From: Streptomyces sp. NBC_01267
GTDB taxonomy: Bacteria; Actinomycetota; Actinomycetes; Streptomycetales; Streptomycetaceae
Length of the DNA: 64,000 nucleotides
NCBI RefSeq assembly: GCF_036241575.1
Contig: NZ_CP108455.1
Span: 7,547,001-7,611,000, forward strand
Direction: 5' to 3'
Each line of letters begins with the position of its first letter. Position 1 is the first letter of the stretch. The translations under genes and the position numbers were made by a program. Below the pieces are notes generated by a model. That model saw nothing but the letters and a program-made list of their open reading frames with translations, was not told where the DNA came from and did no database searches. Of the stretch, positions 26,456-36,160 are shown piece after piece.

Positions 26456-27727
26456 CTACGCGTCGGCCACCGCGGCCAGCGCCGCCGCCGGGTCGTGATC
26501 GGCCGGTCCCGCGGGCGTCCATCGTCCGCGCTCCTTGCGGTACGGCCACCAGCGGCCGTCCTGCCCGTAGCGGAGCTGCGCATCGGTCCCCACCACCGTC
26601 CAGCGGTTGCCGTCGGCCCGGAGCCTCGGGCGCGAACCCCCCTCCCAGGCGTGGTCGAGCTGGGCGAGGGCCCGCGTCAGCTCTGTGGGTCCGGGGGCCC
26701 ACCGCTCCTCCAGCACCGACAGCGCTGTCGAACCGCCGCAGCGCCAGGCCCGAACGGCGAGAGCCAGTTCGGCGCGCTCCCGCCCCGAGCCCGTGGCGAG
26801 GCGGGCTGTGATCCGTATGTCCGACGTGCCGGCAGCCATCCGTACAGCGTCCTGCCGCGAAGTCAACTCGCCCTCGACGGGCTGGTGTTCGTGCTCCGGT
26901 GCCAGGGCGTCGGCCAGCAGGGCCGCCGCGCGTGCGGCTGCGTCCGCCGCCAGGAACTCCAGGGCGTCGGGGTCGATCCCCGGGGCCGGGCCCGACTCCG
27001 TGTCGAGGGACGGTGGCTGTCCGGGCTCGTCGGGCACCGGCGGCGGAGAGGGCAGCGGAGGCAGCGTGTCCCAGGCGGCGAACGCCTCGTCGGCCCGCAC
27101 GCCCTCGGGCGCGCGCGGCTCCTCGTGCGCCCCGCCGTCCGCCGGCTGCGCCGCACGGGCGACGCTCCGCACCTGCAACTCGTCGAGCAGCTCGCGCTCG
27201 TCCTTGCCGCGCATCAGCAGCAGTACGAACGGATCCTGGTCCAGAAGCCGTGCCAGCTGATAGCAGAGCGCCGCCGTGTGCGAGCAGTGGTCCCAGGCCT
27301 CACAGGAACACTCCGGCTCCAGATCGCCGATGCCGGGCAGAAGTTCCACCCCGGCCGCCGCCGCGTCCTCCACCAGATGGGGCGGCATCTCCCGGTCCAG
27401 CAGCGCCGCGATGTGGCCCGCGCTGTCGACCGCCATGTCCAGGAAGCGGTCCCACTCCTGCTCCGTCAGCTGTTGCAACAGCACATCACTGCGGTACGGA
27501 GTGGAGTCGGAGCCCCGTACGACAGCGGTGATCCGGCCGGGCCGTACGGACACCGCTCCGACCGCGCCCTCGCGCGCGTATCTGCGGCCCTTCTTCAGCT
27601 GCGCGCCGTCGAGCGCCGTCTCCTCAAGGGCCTTCAGCCAGGCGTGGCCCCACCAGGTCTGCGCGAACCCCCGGCCACCTGCGGGCGCCAGGGCGGCGAA
27701 GGTGCGCCCGGGTGTGTCCGTACTCAT
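26456..27727 (-). CDS. SWIM zinc-finger protein, partner of the SNF2 ATPase
   Basis: This 423-residue protein starts MSTDTPGRTFAALAPAGGRG, with WWGHAWLKALEETALDGAQL and GRRYAREGAVGAVSVRPGRI typical of bacterial SWIM proteins. The zinc motif CxCx(n)CxH is ECSCEAWDHCSH. The C-terminal half is acidic and proline-rich, then compact near the end. Its ATG overlaps the stop of the SNF2 gene in ATGA. SWIM domains bind DNA or protein, so it may be the targeting or accessory subunit of the coupled helicase. Confidence 0.9.
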   Translation of the reverse strand: MSTDTPGRTFAALAPAGGRGFAQTWWGHAWLKALEETALDGAQLKKGRRYAREGAVGAVSVRPGRITAVVRGSDSTPYRSDVLLQQLTEQEWDRFLDMAVDSAGHIAALLDREMPPHLVEDAAAAGVELLPGIGDLEPECSCEAWDHCSHTAALCYQLARLLDQDPFVLLLMRGKDERELLDELQVRSVARAAQPADGGAHEEPRAPEGVRADEAFAAWDTLPPLPSPPPVPDEPGQPPSLDTESGPAPGIDPDALEFLAADAAARAAALLADALAPEHEHQPVEGELTSRQDAVRMAAGTSDIRITARLATGSGRERAELALAVRAWRCGGSTALSVLEERWAPGPTELTRALAQLDHAWEGGSRPRLRADGNRWTVVGTDAQLRYGQDGRWWPYRKERGRWTPAGPADHDPAAALAAVADA

Positions 27728-30612
27728 CGTCGGCTCCCTCGCAGCTCGACCAGGTCCGCCAGCTCGGCGTCGGTCAGTTCGGTCAGTGCGGCCTCGCCCG
27801 AGCCGAGCACCGCATCCGCCAGTTCGCGTTTGCGATGGAGCATGGCGGCGATCCGGTCCTCGACGGTGCCCTCGGCGATCAGCCGGTGCACCTGGACCGG
27901 CTGGGTCTGCCCGATCCGGTACGCCCGGTCGGTGGCCTGCGCTTCGACGGCCGGGTTCCACCAGCGGTCGAAGTGCACCACATGCCCCGCACGGGTGAGG
28001 TTGAGCCCGGTACCCGCAGCCTTCAACGACAGCAGGAACACCGGCACTTCACCGTCCTGGAAGCGGTCCACCATCTCCTGACGGCGCGGGATCGGCGTGC
28101 CTCCGTGCAGGAACAGGGTGGGCACCCCACGAGCCGCCAGATGCTGCTCGATCAGCCGCGCCATCTGCACGTACTGCGTGAAGACCAGCACGCCCGCGCC
28201 TTCGGCGAGGATCGTGTCGAGCAGCTCGTCCAGCAGCTCCAGCTTGCCCGAACGCCCCTCGATCCGGGGCTCGTTCTCCTTGAGGTACTGCGCGGGATGG
28301 TTGCAGATCTGCTTCAGCGCCGTCAGCAGTTTCACCACGAGGCCGCGGCGGGCGAAGCCGTCGGTGCCCGAGATCTCCGCGAGGGTCTCCCGTACCACCG
28401 CCTCGTACAGGCCGGTCTGTTCCCTGGTGAGCGAGACCGCCAGATCGGTCTCGGTCTTCGGCGGCAGCTCGGGCGCGATGCCCGGATCGGACTTGCGCCG
28501 CCGTAGCAGGAAGGGGGCGACCAGCCGGGACAGCCGCTCGGCCGCCCCGGGGTCCTTGCCGCCTTCGACGGCCTGGGCGTACCGGGTACGGAAACTGCCC
28601 AGCTTGCCCAGCAGTCCCGGGGTGGTCCAGTCCAGGATCGCCCACAGCTCGGAGAGGTTGTTCTCCACCGGAGTGCCGGTGAGCGCCACGCGTGCACGAG
28701 CGCCGATGGTCCGCAGCTGCCGGGCCGTGGCGGAGTACGGGTTCTTGACGTGCTGCGCTTCGTCGGCGACGACGAGCCCCCACCCCACGTCGGCCAGCTT
28801 CGCGGTGTCCAGCCGCATGGTGCCGTACGTGGTGAGGACGAACTCGCCGTCCTCAAGGGCCTCCAGGCTCCGTGCGGAACCGTGGAAGCGGCGTACGGCG
28901 GTACCCGGCGCGAACTTCTCGATCTCGCGCTGCCAGTTGCCCATCAGGGAGGCAGGGCAGACCACCAGGGTGGGGCCCGCGGAAGCCTCGTCGCTCTGGC
29001 GGTGCAGATGCAGTGCGATCAAGGTGACGGTCTTGCCGAGGCCCATGTCGTCGGCGAGGCAGGCACCGAGGCCGAGCGACGTCATCCGGTGCAGCCAGTT
29101 CAGCCCGCGCACCTGGTAGTCGCGCAGGACCGCGGCCAGCGCGGCGGGCTGAGGGATCGTCAGCTGTCCGGTGTCCTCCCGGCCCTCGGGGTCGGCGAGC
29201 CGGTCGCGCAACCGGGCCAGCCAGCCCGTCGCGGTGACCTCCACCCGCGCGCCGTCGACTTCGGCCGTACCGGTCAGCGCGGCCCCCAGCGCGTCGATCG
29301 CAGTGACCTTGCGGTCCTGGGTACCGCGAGCGCGCCGGGCCTCTTCGGGGTCGATCAGCACCCACTGGTCGCGCAGCCGCACCACGGGCCTGCTCGCCTC
29401 GGCGACGAGGTCCAGCTCGGCACGGCTCAGCTGCTGACCGCCCAGCGCGAACCGCCAGTTGAAGGCGAGCAGCGCGTCGGCCGACAGCAGAGGGGGCAGG
29501 TCCGACGTGGAGCGCTGTGCGGCGTCGGGCGCGGCGGAGTCCTCGCCCGGCGGACTGTCGGCCGGGCCGATGACGGCGCGCGCGGTGAGCTTGCGCGACA
29601 GCTCCCTGGGCCAGTGCACCTGCACGCCTCCGGCGGCGAGCGCCCGAGCGGCCTCACCGAGCAGCTCGGTGACTTCCTCGTCGGCGAGTTCGACCGTGTC
29701 GGGCACGGCGGCCGACAGCAGAGGGGCGAGGGGCGTCCAGGCGCGCGCGGCCCGGCGCAGTGCGAGCAGGGCGTCCATCCGGGCCCGTGGGGCGAATCCG
29801 GTCGCGGTACCCGACCAGACGTCCGCGGCATCGGCCATCAGGGACGGGTCGCTGACGCTGTGCATCTGCAACACCGCCCGGAAGGCGGGCCCCACAGCCC
29901 CCTCGCCACCTGACGCGGTGAGGCCCGACACCTCCACCCGCAGGGAGATGCGTACGCCCGCGTCCTGGCCTGCCGCGACATCGGCCGCCCAGGCCTGCTG
30001 TTCGGGCAGGTACTGCGGTGCGGCGGTGGCGAAGGCGGCGCCGCCCGCGGCGAAGGGAGCGGCGGGTGTGCGTGGCAGTGCGTCGGCCACGGCATCGAGG
30101 AAGGCGCGTACCAACTCCTCGGGCGCGGGCAGGCGTACGGGCTCCTCCTCGGGGTCCAGCGGCACCGCGTGGGCGGTCGGCGGCATGGCGGCGGCGAGTT
30201 CCCGGACGCGCCGCAGGTCATCGGCGTCGAGGGGGCCGGCCCGCCATGCGTCGTGGCCGGTGGCGCTCAGTCCGGGCAGCAGCCGCCCACGGGCGGCGAG
30301 TTGGAGCGCGAGCACGGCGGCCGAGCCCCAGAAGGCGACAGCCGGTGAGGAGTGTCCGGCAGCGCGACCCCGGGTGAGAACGGGCAGGGCTTCCTGTACG
30401 GTCAGCACCATCGTTCGTACGGAGTACGGGCGTGTGTCGCCGCCGACGACGAGCAGTTCCTCCATGGAGCCGGGGCTCGTGGGCGGCTCGTTGCTATCGG
30501 GGTGCCAGAAGGCGACCCGTCCGGTACGGGCAGGGTCCGCAGGCAGGAAGACCGCGGAGCAGCGGGACAGTTGGGCGATCTCGGAGAGCGTTGCCGTGGG
30601 GAGTCCGTGCAC
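27724..30612 (-). CDS. SNF2/RapA-type DEAD/DEAH helicase
   Basis: The C-terminal half is a complete SNF2 motor. It has DDMGLGKTVTLIALHLHRQ (Walker A, near residue 525), VVADEAQHVKNP (DEAQ box) and ALTGTPVENNLSELWAILDW. In the second lobe are VFTQYVQMARLIEQHL, LSLKAAGTGLNLTRAGHVVH and ATDRAYRIGQTQPVQVHRLI. The N-terminal ~450 residues are a bacterial SNF2-associated region. GTG at 30612 (962 residues) is preferred because the bases just upstream are AT-rich and promoter-like; the frame is open 38 codons farther. It should remodel or translocate on DNA or dislodge RNA polymerase; role unknown. Confidence 0.9.
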   Translation of the reverse strand: MHGLPTATLSEIAQLSRCSAVFLPADPARTGRVAFWHPDSNEPPTSPGSMEELLVVGGDTRPYSVRTMVLTVQEALPVLTRGRAAGHSSPAVAFWGSAAVLALQLAARGRLLPGLSATGHDAWRAGPLDADDLRRVRELAAAMPPTAHAVPLDPEEEPVRLPAPEELVRAFLDAVADALPRTPAAPFAAGGAAFATAAPQYLPEQQAWAADVAAGQDAGVRISLRVEVSGLTASGGEGAVGPAFRAVLQMHSVSDPSLMADAADVWSGTATGFAPRARMDALLALRRAARAWTPLAPLLSAAVPDTVELADEEVTELLGEAARALAAGGVQVHWPRELSRKLTARAVIGPADSPPGEDSAAPDAAQRSTSDLPPLLSADALLAFNWRFALGGQQLSRAELDLVAEASRPVVRLRDQWVLIDPEEARRARGTQDRKVTAIDALGAALTGTAEVDGARVEVTATGWLARLRDRLADPEGREDTGQLTIPQPAALAAVLRDYQVRGLNWLHRMTSLGLGACLADDMGLGKTVTLIALHLHRQSDEASAGPTLVVCPASLMGNWQREIEKFAPGTAVRRFHGSARSLEALEDGEFVLTTYGTMRLDTAKLADVGWGLVVADEAQHVKNPYSATARQLRTIGARARVALTGTPVENNLSELWAILDWTTPGLLGKLGSFRTRYAQAVEGGKDPGAAERLSRLVAPFLLRRRKSDPGIAPELPPKTETDLAVSLTREQTGLYEAVVRETLAEISGTDGFARRGLVVKLLTALKQICNHPAQYLKENEPRIEGRSGKLELLDELLDTILAEGAGVLVFTQYVQMARLIEQHLAARGVPTLFLHGGTPIPRRQEMVDRFQDGEVPVFLLSLKAAGTGLNLTRAGHVVHFDRWWNPAVEAQATDRAYRIGQTQPVQVHRLIAEGTVEDRIAAMLHRKRELADAVLGSGEAALTELTDAELADLVELRGSRR

Positions 30613-30859
30613 AGCGATAGCGCATTCCTCAAATTTGACTACTGTGGGCCGGGATCGCCGAGGGTACCTCACCAGAGGTGCTGCCGGTGACGCCGCCACC
30701 GTGCGGCACGTCCCTCCCCGGTTCACGGTGCAGGCAGCCCACCCCTGCGACGGGGGGCTGGCACCCCTGCTGTGCCGGGTGGTGACGCCATGGTCCCCGG
30801 AGTCTCGAAACCATACGTTTCATGAGGTCAGCGCATGGGCCAACAGACCGGAGACCGAC

Positions 30860-31912
30860 ATGCCAGAGACCGCCTCGATGCTCGCCGAGCCCGAGCAGAA
30901 GACGGGCAGTGACTTCGCCCCCCTGTTGAGGACGGTGAAGGCACATGGACTCCTGGCGCGCCGTACCGGCTGGTACGTCCTCAGCATGAGTACCAATCTG
31001 CTGGCGCTCGCCGCGACGGTCGCCGGCATGGTCCTCGTCGGGGACTCGTGGTGGACGCTCCTGCTCGCGCTCCCGCTGGCGGTCTTCTGGTCGCGCACCG
31101 CCTTCTTCGGGCACGACGCCGGACACGCGCAGATCTCCGGCGACCGCCGGGTGAGCCGGGCGGTCGGGCTCTTCCACAGCAATCTGCTGCTCGGTATGAG
31201 TTACGGCTGGTGGAACGACAAGCACAACCGCCATCACGCCAACCCCAACCACGTGGACAAGGATCCCGACGTCGGTGTCGGTGTCATGGTGTGGACGCAG
31301 AAGCAGGCGGCGGACCGCGAGGGCTTCTCCCGCTGGCTCACCCGCAACCAGGCACAGCTCTTCTTCCCGCTGCTGCTGCTCGAAGGCATAGCTCTGAAGA
31401 TCTACGGATTCCAGACCGTGCTCTCGAAGGACGAGTGCCGCCAGCCCACCCGCGAGCGGGTCGTCGAGGGACTTCTGCTGCTCACCCATCTCGCCGCGTA
31501 CGCCGCGCTGCTACTGACGGTGATGTCACCCGGCAAGGCGGTCGTCTTCGCCCTGGCGCACCACGCGCTGTTCGGGCTGCACCTCGGCATGACCTTCGCA
31601 CCGAACCACAAGGGCATGGAGATGCCCGACCCGGACGGCGACCGCTGGGGACACCTGCAGCGTCAGGTGCTGACCTCGCGCAACGTACGCGGGGGAGTCC
31701 TCACCGACTGGTTCCTCGGCGGGCTGAACTACCAGATCGAGCACCATCTCTTCCCGAGCATGCCGCGACCGCATCTCCGGCTCGCCCAGTCGCTGGTGAG
31801 CGAGCACTGCCGCTCGCTGGGAATTCCGTACGCGCAGACGTCGCTGACCGATTCGTACCGGCAGGCTCTGACCCACATGTACGAGGTCGGCGCACCGTTG
31901 CGCTCCGCGTAG
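30860..31912 (+). CDS. Membrane fatty-acid (acyl-lipid) desaturase
   Basis: This 350-residue integral membrane di-iron enzyme introduces a double bond into an acyl chain. The three histidine boxes are HDAGH (85-89), HNRHH (122-126) and QIEHH near residue 305. Two hydrophobic hairpins lie between them. The QxxHH third box is typical of front-end/delta-6-like desaturases. GGAG lies six bases before the ATG. It may adjust membrane fluidity, for instance in the cold. Divergent from the SNF2 gene. Confidence 0.92.
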   Translation: MPETASMLAEPEQKTGSDFAPLLRTVKAHGLLARRTGWYVLSMSTNLLALAATVAGMVLVGDSWWTLLLALPLAVFWSRTAFFGHDAGHAQISGDRRVSRAVGLFHSNLLLGMSYGWWNDKHNRHHANPNHVDKDPDVGVGVMVWTQKQAADREGFSRWLTRNQAQLFFPLLLLEGIALKIYGFQTVLSKDECRQPTRERVVEGLLLLTHLAAYAALLLTVMSPGKAVVFALAHHALFGLHLGMTFAPNHKGMEMPDPDGDRWGHLQRQVLTSRNVRGGVLTDWFLGGLNYQIEHHLFPSMPRPHLRLAQSLVSEHCRSLGIPYAQTSLTDSYRQALTHMYEVGAPLRSA

Positions 31913-31980
31913 CGGAACTGTTGGGAGCTCCTGTGCGTTTCATGTACAGAGAGCGGCATTGGCCGCTGAGGAGGCGTGCG

Positions 31981-32163
31981 ATGTCCAAACCCGCAATGAT
32001 CGCTGTCGGTGGTGTGGTCCTCGGCGTCATTCTGATCCCACTGATCGGATTCCTGCCTGCACTGCTGGTCCTGGTCGGGGTGCCTGTGGCGGCGTATCTG
32101 CTGCTCGACCCGAGCCAGCGCAGGCGGCTGCGCAGGATCACCCGCAAGGAGATAGGCCGCTGA
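31981..32163 (+). CDS. Small membrane protein
   Basis: This 60-residue protein starts at an ATG with GAGGAGG about six bases upstream. It is one long hydrophobic hairpin (MIAVGGVVLGVILIPLIGFL, ALLVLVGVPVAAYLLLD) with a very basic tail ending RRRLRRITRKEIGR, so the C-terminus should be cytosolic. Function is unknown. It is about 70 bp behind the desaturase and could be co-transcribed. Confidence 0.75.
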   Translation: MSKPAMIAVGGVVLGVILIPLIGFLPALLVLVGVPVAAYLLLDPSQRRRLRRITRKEIGR

Positions 32164-32276
32164 CCGGTCGGCTCGCCCGGCCGCGTCGGCCGCGTCGGTG
32201 AATGCCGGAAGCGCAGCCGACGCGGAAGGGCGGAGTGCGGCCCGGACAGACAGTTTCTGGTCGCGTGGCTGTCGAA

Positions 32277-32309
32277 GCGGCACGGTCCCCGTCAGGCGGG
32301 CCGTGCCGC
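32277..32309. terminator. Terminator hairpin between convergent genes
   Basis: GCGGCACGG pairs with CCGTGCCGC across a 15-base loop that contains the stop codon of the minus-strand gene. It lies about 115 bp after the small membrane protein stop and could stop transcription from either side. Confidence 0.5.
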
Positions 32310-33086
32310 CATTTCGTCCAGCGCCGCGAGCAGACCGGGCAGCTCGGGCCCGCGCCCGACCGGCACCACGTCGCCGGGGCGGTCGTCGAGGAGAACGAAG
32401 GCGATGTCGTCGGTCCTGGCGACCAGGGACCAGCCGGGGCCGTCGGCCCGCAGCGTGCGCGCCCCGCCCGGTGCGAAGGCCGACCGGATACGTCCCAGCG
32501 GCGGCGGGGAGTCCACATAGCCGTGCAACTCCTCGATGACCCGCCGGGCCGGGCCCGACGGACTGCCCCCGGAACCCTCCGCGGCGACGAACGAGATCCC
32601 GTCGCCGATCTGCGCCCGCCAGTCCGCCCACCGCAGGGCGATCTCGTCGGCCCCGAGCCGTCGTTGGGCGGGCCCCCAGGTGTCGGCGCCGGGCGGGGCG
32701 AGCGGCGGGCGGCTGCCCTCCGCCAGTCCTGCGGGGTCGTGCGGTGGGGGCACATCCGGCGCGGCGACCGCGACGTCGAGGGGCCAGCCGGGTAGGGAAA
32801 CGACGATGGACCGGTCGTCCGGCGAGAGGCCGTACTCCATACCGCAGTCCCAGGACGCGATGGCCACCGCGACCAGCGGCACGTCGTCGATCACCACGGT
32901 CCAGCGTGCACCGAGTCCGTCCTGCCCCAGTACCAGCCCGTATCCGCCCGGATGCGGATCGAGACCGAGTGACCCGCACGCCGCCGGGAAGTCGTCGCCG
33001 AGCACACCCGGAAACTGCGCTGGTGTCAGCAGTACCGCGGTCAGCACATACAGTGCGTCCTCGTCGGCAGCGCCCTTCCCGGTCAC
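32292..33086 (-). CDS. Conserved hypothetical protein
   Basis: From a GTG with AGGAGG five bases upstream, this gene encodes 264 residues. It is soluble and acidic, with WTVVIDDVPLVAVAIASWDC and YGLSPDDRSIVVSLPGWPLD near the middle and a C-terminal RTDDIAFVLLDDRPGDVVPV. I recognise no domain. Codon use is normal for the genome. A longer upstream frame is disfavoured because the SD fits only the GTG. Confidence 0.75.
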   Translation of the reverse strand: MTGKGAADEDALYVLTAVLLTPAQFPGVLGDDFPAACGSLGLDPHPGGYGLVLGQDGLGARWTVVIDDVPLVAVAIASWDCGMEYGLSPDDRSIVVSLPGWPLDVAVAAPDVPPPHDPAGLAEGSRPPLAPPGADTWGPAQRRLGADEIALRWADWRAQIGDGISFVAAEGSGGSPSGPARRVIEELHGYVDSPPPLGRIRSAFAPGGARTLRADGPGWSLVARTDDIAFVLLDDRPGDVVPVGRGPELPGLLAALDEMAARPA

Positions 33087-33184
33087 GGCGGCCTCCTGGT
33101 CGATCAGTCGTCGGCGCACCTTAACCAGTGGGTAACCCCGCCGTCGAGAGGAGCGGACGAACCGGCTCCGCCCGGCAGATGCGT

Positions 33185-33787
33185 TCAGCCCTGGTGCACA
33201 GCCACCGCGAGGAACCGGCCGGGTTCGTCGCTGTACGAGGTCAACTGCCAGCCCGCGGAGGCGAGCAGCGGACGCAGCATCGACTCCGCGCGCAGGTCGT
33301 TCGCGCCGAGCTGCCGCCCCTGCCGGGCCGCGAGGGCGGCCCTGCCGATCGGGTGGAAGAGCGCCAATAGGCCTCCAGGCCGGACAACTCGCGCCAACTC
33401 GCGCAGATTTGCCTCCGGCCGCGGCAGATGGGCGATCAGCCCGGCGGCGAACACGGCATCCAGCGCCTGTGTGAGCAGCGGAAGTTGTGCGACGTCTGCG
33501 AGCAGGAGCTGTGCCTCGCGCTGCCGTCCCGCACGTGCGGCGGACGCCAGCATCTCGGGGGTCAGGTCGGCCCCGATGACGAGACCGGCCGGCCCCACGG
33601 CCTCGCGCAGTGCGGGCAGGGCCCTTCCGGTACCGCAGCCCGCGTCGAGGACGGCGTCACCGGGGCGCAGCCCCAGTGCGGCGACAGCAGTGGCGAAGGC
33701 GGGCGCGTCGTCGGGGAAGCGTGCGTCCCAGCCGGCAGCCCGCACGCCGAAGAACTGCTGGACATGTGTGTGGTGGTCATCGGCCAT
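33185..33787 (-). CDS. Class I SAM-dependent methyltransferase
   Basis: This 200-residue protein has the Rossmann methyltransferase motifs: VLDAGCGTGRALPALRE (motif I), VIGADLTPEMLASAAR (motif II), QLPLLTQALDAVFAAGLIAH (motif IV region) and ARVVRPGGLLALFHP (motif VI). It is the short UbiE/methyltransferase-11 type. No SD is visible before the ATG, and GATCAT seven bases upstream could be a -10 box of a leaderless transcript. Substrate unknown. Confidence 0.9.
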   Translation of the reverse strand: MADDHHTHVQQFFGVRAAGWDARFPDDAPAFATAVAALGLRPGDAVLDAGCGTGRALPALREAVGPAGLVIGADLTPEMLASAARAGRQREAQLLLADVAQLPLLTQALDAVFAAGLIAHLPRPEANLRELARVVRPGGLLALFHPIGRAALAARQGRQLGANDLRAESMLRPLLASAGWQLTSYSDEPGRFLAVAVHQG

Positions 33788-33951
33788 GGAGCGATGATCC
33801 CGCAGCCGGTGCCTGGGCGTCCCCTCTCTTCAGTCTCTCTTCAGTACGTGGTTTCGCTTACCATAAAGAGCAGCAAATGGGGCATGTTGGCCCTTCGTTT
33901 TTCCTGAACGGCCGATCGGGTGGGATGCCTCCGGAGCGGAGGAGGAACGAG

Positions 33952-34455
33952 ATGGCTACGAGCCATGCAGTGCGCGCGCCCCGACGCCACTTCGTGCTGG
34001 ACGAGCATCTGCCCGTCGACCACAAACTCAGCCGTGTCTACCGTTTCGGCGCCGGACTCATGGGTCTGGTCCTGGTGGCCTTCGGCATACTGGGCCTGAT
34101 CGACAAGATCGGCTTCTTCAACACCGGCGGCGACATGGTGGCCGGCCTCAACACCAACGGAGCGCTCAGTGTCCTGTCGATCGTGATCGGGGGACTGCTG
34201 CTCGTGGGCGCCGCCATCGGCGGGAACGTCGCATCGATGATGAACATGGTGATCGGCGTGGCCTTCATCGTCAGCGGCTTCGTCAACCTCGCCCTGATCG
34301 GTACCCGTTTCAACTTCCTGGCCTTCCACATGCAGAACGTCCTGTTCAGCTTTGTCGTCGGCCTTCTGCTGATGACGTTCGGCATGTACGGGCGGGTGTC
34401 CGGCGGCCTTCCTCACGACAACCCGTACTGGCGCGCCCGGCACGCGCAACGCTGA
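33952..34455 (+). CDS. DUF4383-type membrane protein
   Basis: This 167-residue protein has a polar N-terminus and four helices (MGLVLVAFGILGLIDKIGFF; LSVLSIVIGGLLLVGAAIGG; VIGVAFIVSGFVNLALIG; VLFSFVVGLLLMTFGMYGRV). The layout and the FNTGGDMVAGLNTNGALSVL loop match DUF4383, a membrane family of unknown function. GGAGGA lies about eight bases before the ATG. It converges on the molybdopterin oxidoreductase with a nine-base gap. Confidence 0.88.
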   Translation: MATSHAVRAPRRHFVLDEHLPVDHKLSRVYRFGAGLMGLVLVAFGILGLIDKIGFFNTGGDMVAGLNTNGALSVLSIVIGGLLLVGAAIGGNVASMMNMVIGVAFIVSGFVNLALIGTRFNFLAFHMQNVLFSFVVGLLLMTFGMYGRVSGGLPHDNPYWRARHAQR

Positions 34456-34464
34456 CGCGCCCGG

Positions 34465-36102
34465 TCATTCCACTGTCACCACCACCGAGTGCCAGCCGGT
34501 CGCGCCGTTCGGGATGGTGCCGACGCGTTTGCCGGTCTGGGTCGCGCCCGTACGGTCGGTCGCGCGGACGGTCAGTGTGTGGGTTCCGGACGAAGTGGGC
34601 TTCCAGGGGAAGGACCACTGGCGCCAGGTGTCCGTGGTGTCCTGAGCGGCCAGATGGGCCTTGCTCCAGGGTCCGTCGTCGATGCGTACCTCGACGCGTT
34701 CGATGCCACGGTGCTGTGCCCAGGCGACTCCGGCGATCATGACGGTGGTGCCCGCCTTGAGGCGGGCGAAGGACTTGGGCGTGTCGATCCGTGACTCCGT
34801 CTTGATGGGTGCCTGCTTGGACCAGCCGTGGTTCACCCAGTAGGGGTTGTAGGCGTCGAACGTGGTGAGTTCGATGTCCTGGATCCACTTGCACGCGGAG
34901 ACATATCCGTACAGGCCGGGGACGACCATCCGGACCGGGAAGCCGTGCGCGAAGGGGAGCGGCTCACCGTTCATGCCGAGGGCGAGCATCGCGTCGCGGC
35001 CGTCCATCAGGTCCTCGACCGGACTCCCGATCGTCATTCCGTCCACGGAGCGGGCCACCAGCTGGTTCGCCGGGCCGCCCCGGGAAGGCGGCTTCACACC
35101 CGCCTCCTTGAGGACATCGGCCAGCCTGACACCGATCCAGCGGGCGTTGCCCACGTACGGCCCGCCGACCTCGTTCGACACACAGGTCAGAGTGATCGTC
35201 CGCTCGATCAGGTCCCGGTGCAGGAGGTCCCTGAAGTCGAGCGTGAGCGGGCGGGTGACGCCCTTGCCGTGAATGCGCAGCTTCCAGCTGTTCGCATCGA
35301 CCTTGGGCACGACCAGTGCGGTGTCGACCCGGTAGAACGTGGAGTCGGGAGTGATGAAGGAACTGACGCCCGGGACCCGGACCTGGGCTCCCTTCGGCAC
35401 GGGAGCCGCCGGGGACGTCGGCCTGGGCAGCCGTACGGCGTTCCGTGACGCGACGGCGTTGTTCCCCTTGGCGTCGTTGAGCGCCCTGCCCAGGATCCCG
35501 GCGCCGGTGGACGCGGCGGCTGCGGCGGTCGCCGCGACGACGAAGCCCCGGCGGTCCCAGCCGGCCTCCGAGGGCGCCGGGTGCCCGGACCTCCGGAAGG
35601 GGAAGGCCGAGGTGAGCCGTCCGGCGAGCCAGTACAGCAGCAGGGCCCCGGCCACCGCGCCGACCACCGAGGGCACCGCGTCCACCAGACCGGTCGAGTC
35701 GGGGCGGGTGGTCGCTGCGGAGGCCCCGACGACACCGAACACCAGCACGCCGCTCGCGCCGACCCGGCGGTTGTACAGCGCCAGGAGTCCGAGGAGCGCG
35801 GCGATGACGGCAAGAACGGCGAGGATGCCGAGCTGGAGCACCAGCTTGTCGTTGGTGCCGAAATGGCGGATCGCCCAGTCCTTCAGCCCCGGGGGAGTGC
35901 GGTCGATGGCTGCGGCGCCCACCGCGACGATCGGCTCCGACTCGGGGCGGACCGCCGCCGACACCAGTTCCGCGACGGCGAGCGCCGCGTAGCCGGCGAG
36001 CAGCCCGGAGAGCGCTGCCAGTGGCAGGCGGATCCACTTGCTGGGTGTTTTCGTCACGCTCTGGTCTTCGGAACCGATGGCCCGCCGGATTGGTTTCCTC
36101 AT
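34465..36102 (-). CDS. Membrane-anchored molybdopterin-dependent oxidoreductase (sulfite-oxidase fold)
   Basis: The N-terminal ~180 residues form about five membrane helices. A Tat-like WDRRGFVVAATAAAAASTGA segment follows, then a sulfite oxidase-type molybdopterin domain with its conserved cysteine in ITLTCVSNEVGGPYVGNARW, plus MVVPGLYGYVSACKWIQDIE. A Mo-co dimerisation (Ig-like) domain ends the protein. The catalytic part faces outside. The substrate is unknown; sulfite, nitrate-like oxyanions or methionine sulfoxide are options. The start is uncertain: ATG 36126, ATG 36102 and GTG 36057 are in frame, none with a good SD. Confidence 0.88.
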   Translation of the reverse strand: MRKPIRRAIGSEDQSVTKTPSKWIRLPLAALSGLLAGYAALAVAELVSAAVRPESEPIVAVGAAAIDRTPPGLKDWAIRHFGTNDKLVLQLGILAVLAVIAALLGLLALYNRRVGASGVLVFGVVGASAATTRPDSTGLVDAVPSVVGAVAGALLLYWLAGRLTSAFPFRRSGHPAPSEAGWDRRGFVVAATAAAAASTGAGILGRALNDAKGNNAVASRNAVRLPRPTSPAAPVPKGAQVRVPGVSSFITPDSTFYRVDTALVVPKVDANSWKLRIHGKGVTRPLTLDFRDLLHRDLIERTITLTCVSNEVGGPYVGNARWIGVRLADVLKEAGVKPPSRGGPANQLVARSVDGMTIGSPVEDLMDGRDAMLALGMNGEPLPFAHGFPVRMVVPGLYGYVSACKWIQDIELTTFDAYNPYWVNHGWSKQAPIKTESRIDTPKSFARLKAGTTVMIAGVAWAQHRGIERVEVRIDDGPWSKAHLAAQDTTDTWRQWSFPWKPTSSGTHTLTVRATDRTGATQTGKRVGTIPNGATGWHSVVVTVE

Positions 36103-36160
36103 GCGGATGAGTGATCCCAGGGGCATTCGGCCCAGCGGCGAGGGGCCGGCGGGCCGGTCC

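Noticed and set aside
26456..30612. Phage-defence island of DISARM type around the SNF2 helicase
   Set aside because: No methyltransferase, nuclease or DUF1998-type gene accompanies it; neighbours are xylulokinase and a desaturase.
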